Source: Parasphaerochaeta coccoides DSM 17374
Lineage (GTDB): Bacteria; Spirochaetota; Spirochaetia; Sphaerochaetales; Sphaerochaetaceae
Direction of reading: 5' to 3'
DNA length: 64,000 nt
Assembly (NCBI RefSeq): GCF_000208385.1
Contig: NC_015436.1
Span: forward strand, 186,001 to 250,000
The notes under the pieces were generated by a model. It worked only from the letters and a program-made list of their open reading frames with translations, was not told where the DNA came from and made no database searches. Of this stretch, positions 52,523 through 64,000 are shown one piece after another. Position 1 is the stretch's first letter. Each line of letters begins with the position of its first letter. The position numbers and the translations under genes were made by a program.

Positions 52523-53024
52523 CATGAAGCTTGATGAAGGACTCCTCACGGCTCTGTGCGACCTCATTGAGGAAGCAGGGGACATTCATTCCCAATATTG
52601 CGGACTTGCCAACGCAGCGGCATTTCTTGCCGTCAACACCCCTGATATCAACTGGCTGGGTTTCTATGTGACCGTGGAAGATGGTGCCGTGGGAGACGCT
52701 TCCTCCCAAGGCAGATATCTCATCCTGGGACCTTTTTCCGGACTTCCTGCCTGTACGCGCATCACGTGGGGGAAGGGCGTCTGTGGAACTGCCGTGTCCC
52801 AGGACATCGTCCAGCGGGTGGCGGATGTACACGCCTTTGCCGGTCACATAGCCTGTGACCCCGCGTCCCGCAGCGAGCTTGTCATCCCGCTTCATGATGC
52901 AAAAGGCGTGGTAGTCGGTGTCCTTGACATCGACAGCCCGGTTCCTGACAGATTTTCTCCTGATGATGAAATCTTTTTCAGCGCGGCCGCGCGCATCATC
53001 GAGAGAAAGCTCTTTTCCTGGTGA
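52500..53024 (+). CDS. msrC: free methionine-(R)-sulfoxide reductase (GAF domain)
   Basis: A 174-residue GAF-domain enzyme that reduces free methionine-R-sulfoxide. All three redox cysteines are in the family pattern: Cys85 (LPACTRI), Cys95 (KGVCGTAV) and Cys119 (GHIACDPAS). SELVIPL and DIDSP also match. The start at 52500 has GGGGAATACT ahead and overlaps rex by 23 bases; a start at 52524 would avoid overlap but lacks a ribosome site. Co-transcription with rex fits a redox role. Confidence 0.9.
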   Translation: MLPSLMTDMKLDEGLLTALCDLIEEAGDIHSQYCGLANAAAFLAVNTPDINWLGFYVTVEDGAVGDASSQGRYLILGPFSGLPACTRITWGKGVCGTAVSQDIVQRVADVHAFAGHIACDPASRSELVIPLHDAKGVVVGVLDIDSPVPDRFSPDDEIFFSAAARIIERKLFSW

Positions 53025-53039
53025 GGTTTCCTATTGACT

Positions 53040-53372
53040 ATTTTCCTGACTATGCGCATCCTTTAGACAAAGGCAGAGACGAAGACGAGTAGTCAGTCCA
53101 GACGGCCAAGAGAAAGATGTCCATTGGAAAATGGGTGTGAGACATCTGCCGGGCTCCTGATGAAAACCCCTTCCGAGCCGCAGGTCGAAAGAGAAATCCG
53201 GTAGGCCCCGCCGCCCACCCTTGGCGTTACAGGGAAAAATGAGAGTCCGTGTCGGCGTATAAGAGACGGCAGGGGAATCAAGGTGGAACCGCGGAAACAT
53301 GAGCCTTCATGTTCCCGTCCTTGGGCAGATTTGTGGAAACGAATCGCAAGGGCTGGAGCATGAAGGTTTTTT
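53040..53372 (+). promoter_or_regulatory. T-box riboswitch of thrS
   Basis: A tRNA-sensing leader. The T-box sequence AAGGTGGAACCGCGG is at 53280-53294, and its antiterminator partner CGTCCTT at 53316-53322. A competing terminator pairs CCTTCATG (53304-53311) with CATGAAGG (53359-53366) and GTCCTTG (53317-53323) with CAAGGGC (53347-53353), followed by T6 (53367-53372). Stem I includes a GATGTC/GACATC helix with a CCATT-GGAA-AATGG tip. A candidate threonine specifier ACC is at 53166-53168. A TTGACT at 53034 may be the -35 box. Uncharged tRNA-Thr should permit thrS transcription. Confidence 0.88.
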
Positions 53373-53395
53373 CATATCGCGGGAGGAGGAAGGAC

Positions 53396-55162
53396 ATGGC
53401 TGAAATAATGGAAAAGGGCGGACAGGATGCCGCGCAGGAAAAACTGGAACGTATCAGACATTCCATGGCACACGTGATGGCGGAAGCGGTACTCCAGATG
53501 TTTCCGACGGCTCAGATTGCCATTGGACCGGTGATTGAGAATGGGTTTTATTATGACTTTGATCTGCCCCGGCCACTGGTCAAGGATGATTTAGAGGAAA
53601 TCACCGAGAGGATGAAGAAGATTATTGCCGAAGACAAGCCATTCATTCGTACTGTCGTCTCCCGTGATGAGGCGCGTCGGCGTTTTTCCGACCAGAAATA
53701 CAAAGTCGAGCTGCTTGATGCCATACCCGCCGACGAGGATGTTTCCCTTTATGACCAAGGTGGCTTCATCGACCTATGTCGTGGCCCCCATGTGGCTTCC
53801 ACCAAGGAGCTTCGCTCTGATTCCTTTGCCCTGCTCAACATAGCCGGCGCATATTGGAGGGGTAAGGAGACGAACCCCATGCTGACACGCATCTATGGCA
53901 CGGCATGGGCCAATCCTAAAGATTTGAGACTGTACCTCCAACATCTGGAAGACGTCGAAAAACGGGACAACAGACGGTTAGGCAAGGAACAGGATCTTTT
54001 CAGCCTGCATGAGGAAGCGGGTCCCGGTCTGGTCTACTGGCATCCGCGTGGAGCCAGGGTCAGGGTCGCCATAGAGAATTTCTGGCGTGACGAACACTAT
54101 AAGAACGGTTATGAGATGGTGTTTTCTCCCCATGTGGGACGGTCATGGCTCTGGGAGACAAGCGGCCACCTTGGATTCTACAAGGACAGCATGTATCCTG
54201 CCATGGAGATGGACAAGTCAGACTATTATGTGAAGCCGATGAACTGTCCTTTCCATATCATGATTTACAACAACAGCAAGCGTTCATACCGTGACCTGCC
54301 GATACGCATGGCCGAGCTGGGGACTGTCTATCGGTACGAGAAGGCGGGAGCCCTTCATGGTCTGATGCGGGTTCGCGGGTTCACTCAGGATGATGCCCAT
54401 TTGTTCTGTACTCCCGAACAGATGGATGATGAAATCCGGAAGGTTCTTGAATTTTCCCTCTACATGCTCCGTTCTTTCGGATTCCAGGATGTGAAAGCTT
54501 ACCTGTCCACCCGTCCTGAAGAATCAGTAGGTGAACGGGAACGCTGGGATGCCGCTACCAAGGCTCTGCGCAACGCCATAGAGAAAGAAGGACTTGCCTA
54601 TGAGGTCGATGAAGGAGGCGGAGCTTTCTATGGGCCGAAGATTGACTTGAAGGTAAAGGATGCCATCGGACGCGAATGGCAGCTATCCACCGTACAGTTC
54701 GACTTCAACATGTCAGACCGTTTCCAGATGACTTTCGTGGACAAGGACGGACAGGAGAAACGCCCGTACATGATTCATCGTGCCCTTTTGGGTTCCATTG
54801 AGAGGTTCTTCGGTGTCCTCATTGAAAACTATGCCGGAGCGTTCCCGCCATGGCTTGCCCCGGAACAGATCATGGTAGTGCCTGTGGGAGAGGCTTTTTT
54901 CCCGTATGCCACGGCATTGAGGGATCGTCTGCGCAAGGAAGGACTCCGGGCAGACGCCGACCTGAGCGATGACCGGATGAATGCCAAGATACGCAATGCC
55001 CAGCTCCACAAGATACCGTACCAGCTTGTCGTTGGTGAACGTGAGCAGAGTGAGGACAAGGTGTCGGTTCGCTATCGTAATGGCAATAAGGCCAATGATG
55101 TCCCGACAGCTGATTTCATTGCCGAAGTGAAGGCCGCGGTAGCCGCGCGGGAGCAGGTGTAA
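53396..55162 (+). CDS. thrS: threonyl-tRNA synthetase
   Basis: A 588-residue class II synthetase that charges tRNA-Thr. It starts at MAEIMEKGGQD behind a GGAGGAGGAAGGAC ribosome site downstream of the T-box terminator. The editing domain carries the HSMAH metal motif. Motifs 2 and 3 appear as MRVRGFTQDDAHLFC and IHRALLGSIERF, and the zinc-site cysteine is in MNCPFH. The usual N-terminal TGS domain of about 60 residues is missing. An in-frame ATG at 53309 would start inside the riboswitch and is rejected. The M32 peptidase gene follows after one base. Confidence 0.95.
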   Translation: MAEIMEKGGQDAAQEKLERIRHSMAHVMAEAVLQMFPTAQIAIGPVIENGFYYDFDLPRPLVKDDLEEITERMKKIIAEDKPFIRTVVSRDEARRRFSDQKYKVELLDAIPADEDVSLYDQGGFIDLCRGPHVASTKELRSDSFALLNIAGAYWRGKETNPMLTRIYGTAWANPKDLRLYLQHLEDVEKRDNRRLGKEQDLFSLHEEAGPGLVYWHPRGARVRVAIENFWRDEHYKNGYEMVFSPHVGRSWLWETSGHLGFYKDSMYPAMEMDKSDYYVKPMNCPFHIMIYNNSKRSYRDLPIRMAELGTVYRYEKAGALHGLMRVRGFTQDDAHLFCTPEQMDDEIRKVLEFSLYMLRSFGFQDVKAYLSTRPEESVGERERWDAATKALRNAIEKEGLAYEVDEGGGAFYGPKIDLKVKDAIGREWQLSTVQFDFNMSDRFQMTFVDKDGQEKRPYMIHRALLGSIERFFGVLIENYAGAFPPWLAPEQIMVVPVGEAFFPYATALRDRLRKEGLRADADLSDDRMNAKIRNAQLHKIPYQLVVGEREQSEDKVSVRYRNGNKANDVPTADFIAEVKAAVAAREQV

Positions 55163-55163
55163 C

Positions 55164-56702
55164 ATGACACGAGAGGAAGCATTGGTACTGTTGGAGGAAA
55201 TGGACAGGGAAATCACCCGTATCTCCCATATCACCGCTATCTTGGGATGGGATTTACAGGTCGGAGGCATGCCGTCTGCGGCTGCGCGGGACAGGGGTGA
55301 ACAGATAGGCTGGCTTGAAACTCAAGCGCACGCTGTTTCCGCAGGGAAACAGATGGAGGAAGTCCTGACTGTCTTGGGAGCTTCTCCCGACCAGCCCAGT
55401 GGCAATCCATTCCTTGATGACCGGAGTGCCGCATTGGTACGCCTGCGCTATGATGCATGGAAGAAAAGCCATGCGCTGAGCCCTGACTATATCCGGCGCA
55501 ACGCTGTCGCCGTAGGCATGGCACAGGTGGCATGGCAGAAGGCTCGCGAACAGGATGACTGGGCGGCCTTCAAGCCCCATCTTGAACTGAACGTATCCCT
55601 TGCCCGCGAGAGGGCGGCTCTTTATGGCAGTGGTGATGGCAGTCCTCTGTATGACGCTTTGCTTGATATTTATGAACCAGGGATGACATCTGTCCGTGTC
55701 GATGAAATATTCGCCAGCATGGAGTCGCATCTGCGCTCCCTGCTCAATCGGATTTCCGGCAAACCCGTGCCACGTCAGGATTTTCTCCATCAGAACTATC
55801 CGGTGGATGTCCAAGAGCGTTTTTCCCGCAAGGTTCTGGCCGACATGGGCTTTGATTTCTCCAGGGGACTCACGGGATTGTCCGCCCATCCGTTCACTAC
55901 GACGCTCGGTTCCCACGACATCCGCATCACGACGAATTATAAGGATAAGTCAGTTGCGGAACCTCTGTTTTCAACGATTCATGAAGGAGGACATGCCTTG
56001 TATGAACAGGCGGCCTCCAACGACATGACCAGTGGCACAAGCCTTGCCGGAGGAGCCAGCCTTGCTCTCCATGAAAGTCAATCACGCCTCTGGGAGAACA
56101 TTATTGCCCGCAGTCCAGCATTCTGGACACATTATTATCCTGTTTTCACCACATTGTTTCCTCATGAAACTGAAGGCATTTCCCGTGATGATTTTGTCCG
56201 AGCCATCAATGTTGTCCGTCCCAGCCTGATTCGTACAGCCAGTGACGAGGTGACCTACGGCCTTCATATCATCCTCCGCTATACTCTTGAAAAAGCTCTG
56301 ATTAGCGGGGAACTGGGAGTAGATGACCTGCCCTCAGCATGGAATGACGGCATGGAAAGACTGCTCGGTGTTCGACCGCGGAATGCCGCACAAGGCGTAC
56401 TCCAGGACATTCATTGGGCAGGAGGTGATTTCGGATATTTTCCGACGTATGCGCTGGGGAATCTGTATGGAGCGCAATTCTGGTATGCGATGCGCCGGGA
56501 CATGGGTGCGGAGGCTGTCGATCATGGCATTGAAAGGGGAGACCTTTCGCTAGTCCGTGAATGGCTGAAAAACAATATCCTCCGTCACGGAAGCATTTAT
56601 ACTGCACGAACGTTGGTCGAAAAAGTGACTGGGTCGCCCCTTGACGCGGTGTGGTTTGCCCGCTACCTTGATGAAAAGTATACAGCTTTGTATGACCTTT
56701 GA
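55164..56702 (+). CDS. M32 family metal carboxypeptidase
   Basis: A 512-residue thermostable-type carboxypeptidase (Taq family). The zinc-binding HEGGH is at 273-277 with the downstream glutamate in GGASLALHESQSRLWENI. Family motifs TTLGSHDIRITTNY, DEVTYGLHIILRYTLEKALISGEL and DIHWAGGDFGYFPTYALGNLYGAQFW are intact. It removes C-terminal residues from cytoplasmic peptides. The ATG lies one base past the thrS stop, so it probably shares the T-box-controlled transcript. Confidence 0.95.
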   Translation: MTREEALVLLEEMDREITRISHITAILGWDLQVGGMPSAAARDRGEQIGWLETQAHAVSAGKQMEEVLTVLGASPDQPSGNPFLDDRSAALVRLRYDAWKKSHALSPDYIRRNAVAVGMAQVAWQKAREQDDWAAFKPHLELNVSLARERAALYGSGDGSPLYDALLDIYEPGMTSVRVDEIFASMESHLRSLLNRISGKPVPRQDFLHQNYPVDVQERFSRKVLADMGFDFSRGLTGLSAHPFTTTLGSHDIRITTNYKDKSVAEPLFSTIHEGGHALYEQAASNDMTSGTSLAGGASLALHESQSRLWENIIARSPAFWTHYYPVFTTLFPHETEGISRDDFVRAINVVRPSLIRTASDEVTYGLHIILRYTLEKALISGELGVDDLPSAWNDGMERLLGVRPRNAAQGVLQDIHWAGGDFGYFPTYALGNLYGAQFWYAMRRDMGAEAVDHGIERGDLSLVREWLKNNILRHGSIYTARTLVEKVTGSPLDAVWFARYLDEKYTALYDL

Positions 56703-56764
56703 ACGTTCAGGGGGGCAGCGAAGCTGATTTCCTATACTGCGGGATATACCGCGGGAGAGGCATG

Positions 56765-57361
56765 ATGAATGTACCGAACAAGCTGACGGTGACCAGGCTC
56801 ATACTGGTTCCTGTATTTTTCGTCGTTTTCAACCTGAGCCGCTGGTTCGGTGATTCCCTCGCCGACCTTGCGACTGTCATGGTAATCATTTTGTTTATTG
56901 TGACGGAGGCCACCGATATCCTTGACGGACAGATTGCCCGTCGCCGGAACATGGTCACTGACCTTGGGAAAGTGATGGATCCTTTTGCTGACACGCTTAG
57001 CCATCTGACGTATTTTGTCTGCCTCATGATGGCCGGAATCATGCCTGACTGGGCTTTTGTCATCATCATGTGGCGGGAGTTTGGCATCCTGTTTGTCCGT
57101 ATGCTCATGATGAAGACAGGCAAAGCCGTTCCAGCGAATATCTGGGGCAAGAGCAAGACAGTCCTTTATGCGGTCAGTTCCATCCTGGGTATCCTTTTCC
57201 TGGCTTTCCGGCGATGGATGCCTGATGCCGCATGGCTTTCGACTGGCTCCTACGTGCTGGTTGCCGTCTTTGCCCTTGCCGCCGCGGCCTCGGTGATTTC
57301 TTTTCTCACCTATATCATGGCCATCATTTCCAGCAAAGTCCTGTCCCACTTGAGCAGATGA
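56765..57361 (+). CDS. pgsA: CDP-diacylglycerol-glycerol-3-phosphate 3-phosphatidyltransferase
   Basis: A 198-residue membrane enzyme making phosphatidylglycerol phosphate. The CDP-alcohol phosphotransferase signature D-x2-DG-x2-AR-x8-G-x3-D-x3-D is complete (TDILDGQIARRRNMV, then GKVMDPFAD). Six hydrophobic segments are visible. Start NVPNKLTVTRLILVPVF is characteristic for PgsA. ATG 56762 and 56765 are both possible; the second is better spaced from GGGAG. Its stop overlaps the next gene (ATGATG). Confidence 0.9.
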   Translation: MNVPNKLTVTRLILVPVFFVVFNLSRWFGDSLADLATVMVIILFIVTEATDILDGQIARRRNMVTDLGKVMDPFADTLSHLTYFVCLMMAGIMPDWAFVIIMWREFGILFVRMLMMKTGKAVPANIWGKSKTVLYAVSSILGILFLAFRRWMPDAAWLSTGSYVLVAVFALAAAASVISFLTYIMAIISSKVLSHLSR

Positions 57362-58170
57362 TGGCTGTTCAGATGATGAAACCTTTATCTGCGCTTGCTT
57401 CCTCGGATGTCTCTGATCTCCGCTGGGTTTTGACTGATGTCGATGACACGATTACTACCCAGGGAAAGCTTCATCCGGTGGCGTTGCAGGCATTATGGGA
57501 TCTCCATGACGCAGGGTTGAAGGTCGTATGTGTCACAGGAGGATCCGCGGGTTGGGCCGATGTCTATCTGCGTCAATGGCCTCTGGAGGCTGTCATAGCG
57601 GAAAGTGGTACGGTGGTCTTTGAGCGCGATGCCGCCGGAGTTATTTTTCGGACCCCTCATCCTTCTATCGATGAAGATACCTACGCCCATCGGGTCAATG
57701 AGCTGGAAATCCGTGTCCGTGAGGCGGTTCCCCATGCACTCCTGTCCAGCGATCAATTCGCCCGTATCTATGATGTCGCATGGGAAGTATCACCGTTGTC
57801 CGAGAAAGAAAAAGAGATGGTCATCACCATTGCCCATGCTCTGGGCGCAAGCGTGGCGGTCAGTTCCATCCATATCAACTGTTGGTTCGCCGCGACGGAC
57901 AAATACGAGGGCGCGCGCTCTTTTCTGGTGAGCCGTGGCGAAAGGGAAGAAGATTTTTCCCGTACTGTGATGTACTGTGGTGATGCTCCCAACGACCAAG
58001 TGATGTTCTCCCGTCTGTCGCTGTCCTTTGGCGTAGGAACGGTACGTGAGAACCAGCATAAGTTCACGACGCTTCCGGCTTTCTGCGCTTCTTCCGGCTA
58101 CGGGGAGGGTTTCAGCGAAATTGCCCGTGCGGTGATTGGAGCGAAGCGGCGTAGCGGAACGGCCTGGTGA
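57358..58170 (+). CDS. HAD-superfamily phosphatase, Cof/IIB-like
   Basis: A 270-residue soluble hydrolase. Motif I is LTDVDDTITTQG (nucleophile Asp27, acid/base Asp29); motif II is VCVTGGSAGW; motif IV is MYCGDAPNDQVMF. The alpha/beta cap between motifs II and III is of the IIB type. The start overlaps the pgsA stop, so the genes are coupled. A phosphatidylglycerophosphate phosphatase role is tempting from context, but cytoplasmic Cof-type enzymes normally act on sugar phosphates, so the substrate remains open. Confidence 0.85.
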   Translation: MMAVQMMKPLSALASSDVSDLRWVLTDVDDTITTQGKLHPVALQALWDLHDAGLKVVCVTGGSAGWADVYLRQWPLEAVIAESGTVVFERDAAGVIFRTPHPSIDEDTYAHRVNELEIRVREAVPHALLSSDQFARIYDVAWEVSPLSEKEKEMVITIAHALGASVAVSSIHINCWFAATDKYEGARSFLVSRGEREEDFSRTVMYCGDAPNDQVMFSRLSLSFGVGTVRENQHKFTTLPAFCASSGYGEGFSEIARAVIGAKRRSGTAW

Positions 58171-58174
58171 TTGG

Positions 58175-58194
58175 TTGGTGCGTGCGCCAATTTT
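58175..58194 (+). terminator. terminator after the pgsA-HAD operon
   Basis: TTGGTG-CGTG-CGCCAA stem-loop followed by TTTT. A near relative lies after the DUF2804 gene. Confidence 0.6.
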
Positions 58195-58466
58195 CTCCTG
58201 CCTTCTAGTCAAAAAATAATCTGCGCAGGCGTGCTTCTGTCAGTCTTGGTGCCGTTTCCCGGTTGGCGATTTTGCCGGGACATGCAACAAAGACGAAAAG
58301 CGCCATGAGGATGCTTATGAAAGCAATACTATTTTTCTCACTTTCCCCCCCCCTTGCCTTTCCCTGAAAAACCCATGAGCAAGGAAATGAAAATCATGGA
58401 TGTAAATCAGAATATCTCAACAATTTTTACATATATATGAATGCAGGGGAAAACCCGTGAACCGCT

Positions 58467-58503
58467 AAAATCTGGAAAAATCCGGGAAATGCAGATTTTT
58501 TTT
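58467..58503 (+). terminator. second terminator upstream of the rRNA promoter
   Basis: AAAATCTG (58467-58474) pairs with CAGATTTT (58492-58499), ending in a run of T. It would insulate the rRNA promoter from upstream transcription. Confidence 0.6.
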
Positions 58504-58628
58504 GCAAACTACTGGACGCGAATGTGTTTGTCGGTTACTATCCGATTCGCTTCATGTGGAGACTCGGATGCGAGCCGCCTGAAAGATGGTGGACAACGAA
58601 GTTTTCTACTGGAAACCAGGTTGCCTAC

Positions 58629-58658
58629 TTGACAATGTGAAGTGCTTGTTGGTATGTT
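58629..58658 (+). promoter_or_regulatory. rRNA operon promoter
   Basis: TTGACA (58629-58634), an 18-base spacer and TATGTT (58653-58658), about 320 bases upstream of 16S rRNA. The leader contains TTTTTTGACA at 58721-58730, which is repeated in the 16S-23S spacer and may be an antitermination or processing signal. No protein gene is seen between 58195 and 58982. Confidence 0.6.
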
Positions 58659-58982
58659 AATCGAGCGCCTTGAGAACTGCCTTGTGAAACAAGGTGATTT
58701 TAGAAGTCGCGGATGTTTTGTTTTTTGACAGAGATATGAGAGAAGAGAAGAGAGAGAATGTCGTGTGAACGATTGCCTTCGGGTCGTTGGTTTACATGAT
58801 GAGACGAAAGTCTGTGTAAGGGAAGCGAAGGGCTTTCCAGTCAATTCTTTGAAATAATAAGAGGACAGAGCGACAGCTTTGTTCAGCCCCTGGAAGCCGG
58901 AGCCCGCGAGGGCGAAGGGGGACGGGGGGGACTGGGATTGAACAGTTATAGAAGAGGCGGGTTCTTCGGAACCCGTACTACC

Positions 58983-60519
<1,537 letters not shown>

Positions 60520-60651
60520 GAGAAGAAAGGGAGCCTGTGGGGCGGAAGTCCTGGAGGCGGACAAACGGACGTTGTCCAGCAGGAGGAAGGACCTGCACGG
60601 GCCCTTGCCCCCTTACATCTCTTTCTCTTCTTTGATATCTCTGAAACACCG

Positions 60652-60725
60652 GGGACTGTAGCTCAGGTGGTTAGAGCGCGTGCCTGATAAGCACGAGGTC
60701 ACAAGTTCAAGTCTTGTCAGTCCCA
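60652..60725 (+). tRNA. tRNA-Ile (anticodon GAT)
   Basis: A 74-base cloverleaf in the 16S-23S spacer. Acceptor GGGACTG pairs with CAGTCCC, the anticodon arm is CGTGC-CTGATAA-GCACG, and the T-loop is GTTCAAG. The discriminator is A, and CCA is not encoded. Confidence 0.97.
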
Positions 60726-60808
60726 GCAGACACTGCGCTCGCTACCAAAAGAAACGGGACGGTGTTGTTTTTTTGACATAAATGAGAGACGGGCTGGAAG
60801 AAAAATAT

Positions 60809-63772
<2,964 letters not shown>

Positions 63773-63849
63773 ATATTCTTGTTCCGGCCCGCACACAGCG
63801 GGCTGCGCCCGCGCCTCTTCCGGATCGGAGGGAGCGCAGGGGGCAGCCG

Positions 63850-63962
63850 GCCCGGTGGTCATAGCAGAGTGGTCATACCCGTTCCCATCCCGAACACGGC
63901 AGTCAAGCACTCTCGCGCCGATGGTACTGCGTTTTTCGCGGGAGAGTAGGTCGCCGCCGGGC
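63850..63962 (+). rRNA. rrf: 5S ribosomal RNA
   Basis: About 113 bases. The 5' GCCCGGTGGT pairs with the 3' GCCGCCGGGC. The core CCGTTCCCATCCCGAACACGG and GGGAGAGTAGGTCG is standard. It lies 77 bases after 23S. Confidence 0.95.
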
Positions 63963-63970
63963 CTTTTTTT
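63954..63970 (+). terminator. rRNA operon terminator
   Basis: The 5S acceptor stem runs directly into T7 (63964-63970). Confidence 0.6.
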
Positions 63971-64000
63971 ATGCCCTCTCGTTCGGCAGAAAAAAGCTGA

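Noticed and set aside
58346-58353. Poly-C phase-variation tract
   Set aside because: Only eight C; the frame through it encodes about 20 residues with no gene-like features.

Overview
The window looks like a piece of a spirochaete chromosome, most likely from the Sphaerochaeta/Parasphaerochaeta group. This rests on recognising the gene mix (a YesMN-controlled sugar ABC operon, a Clostridia-like T-box leader, fimbrillin/RCC1 surface proteins) and on the 16S rRNA 5' region, whose GCGTTTTAAGCATGCAAG stretch is spirochaete-like. It is inference, not a database result. Codon use is near 50% GC in the housekeeping parts. It drops clearly in the accessory region from about 24.5 to 37 kb.

Layout. 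0-5.5 kb (minus strand): PiT phosphate transporter, EamA exporter, a large secreted metallopeptidase/beta-propeller/beta-barrel protein, and a CsoR-type metal sensor with its operator. 5.8-8.0 kb: a lipoprotein with a fimbrillin-like N-terminus and seven RCC1 repeats, preceded by a 24-unit GA microsatellite that looks like a phase-variation switch. 8.5-12.9 kb: an acyltransferase and a heterodimeric ABC exporter. 13.2-19.7 kb: a sugar ABC importer (binding protein and two permeases), a HAD phosphatase, and a YesN/YesM two-component pair.

19.9-37 kb is an accessory island. It starts with a controller-protein gene, a restriction-associated gene and a 1418-residue fused GIY-YIG/helicase/methyltransferase. 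Next come two diverged copies of a module: Fic protein, CtkA-like kinase (broken in both copies), short ORF, HipA-like kinase. Each copy is linked to a relBE-type toxin-antitoxin pair, the two pairs being on opposite strands. Between the copies lie a perfect 23-bp tandem array, iteron-like repeats, a small membrane peptide, tRNA-Ala(CGC), a small outer-membrane-like protein, and fragments of an AAA ATPase and a UvrD helicase. A higBA-like pair closes the island.

37-64 kb is housekeeping: aminotransferase, FAH-family enzyme, LemA/DUF2207/DUF2804, an RRM protein, a phytol-kinase-like/DUF92 pair, groEL without groES, yajC-secD-secF, ispH, rex, msrC, a T-box-controlled thrS, an M32 carboxypeptidase, pgsA, a HAD phosphatase, and a complete rRNA operon (16S, tRNA-Ile, 23S, 5S).

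Best candidates for something undescribed: the duplicated Fic/CtkA-like/HipA-like module with its flanking repeats, and the GA-tract switch in front of the fimbrillin/RCC1 lipoprotein.
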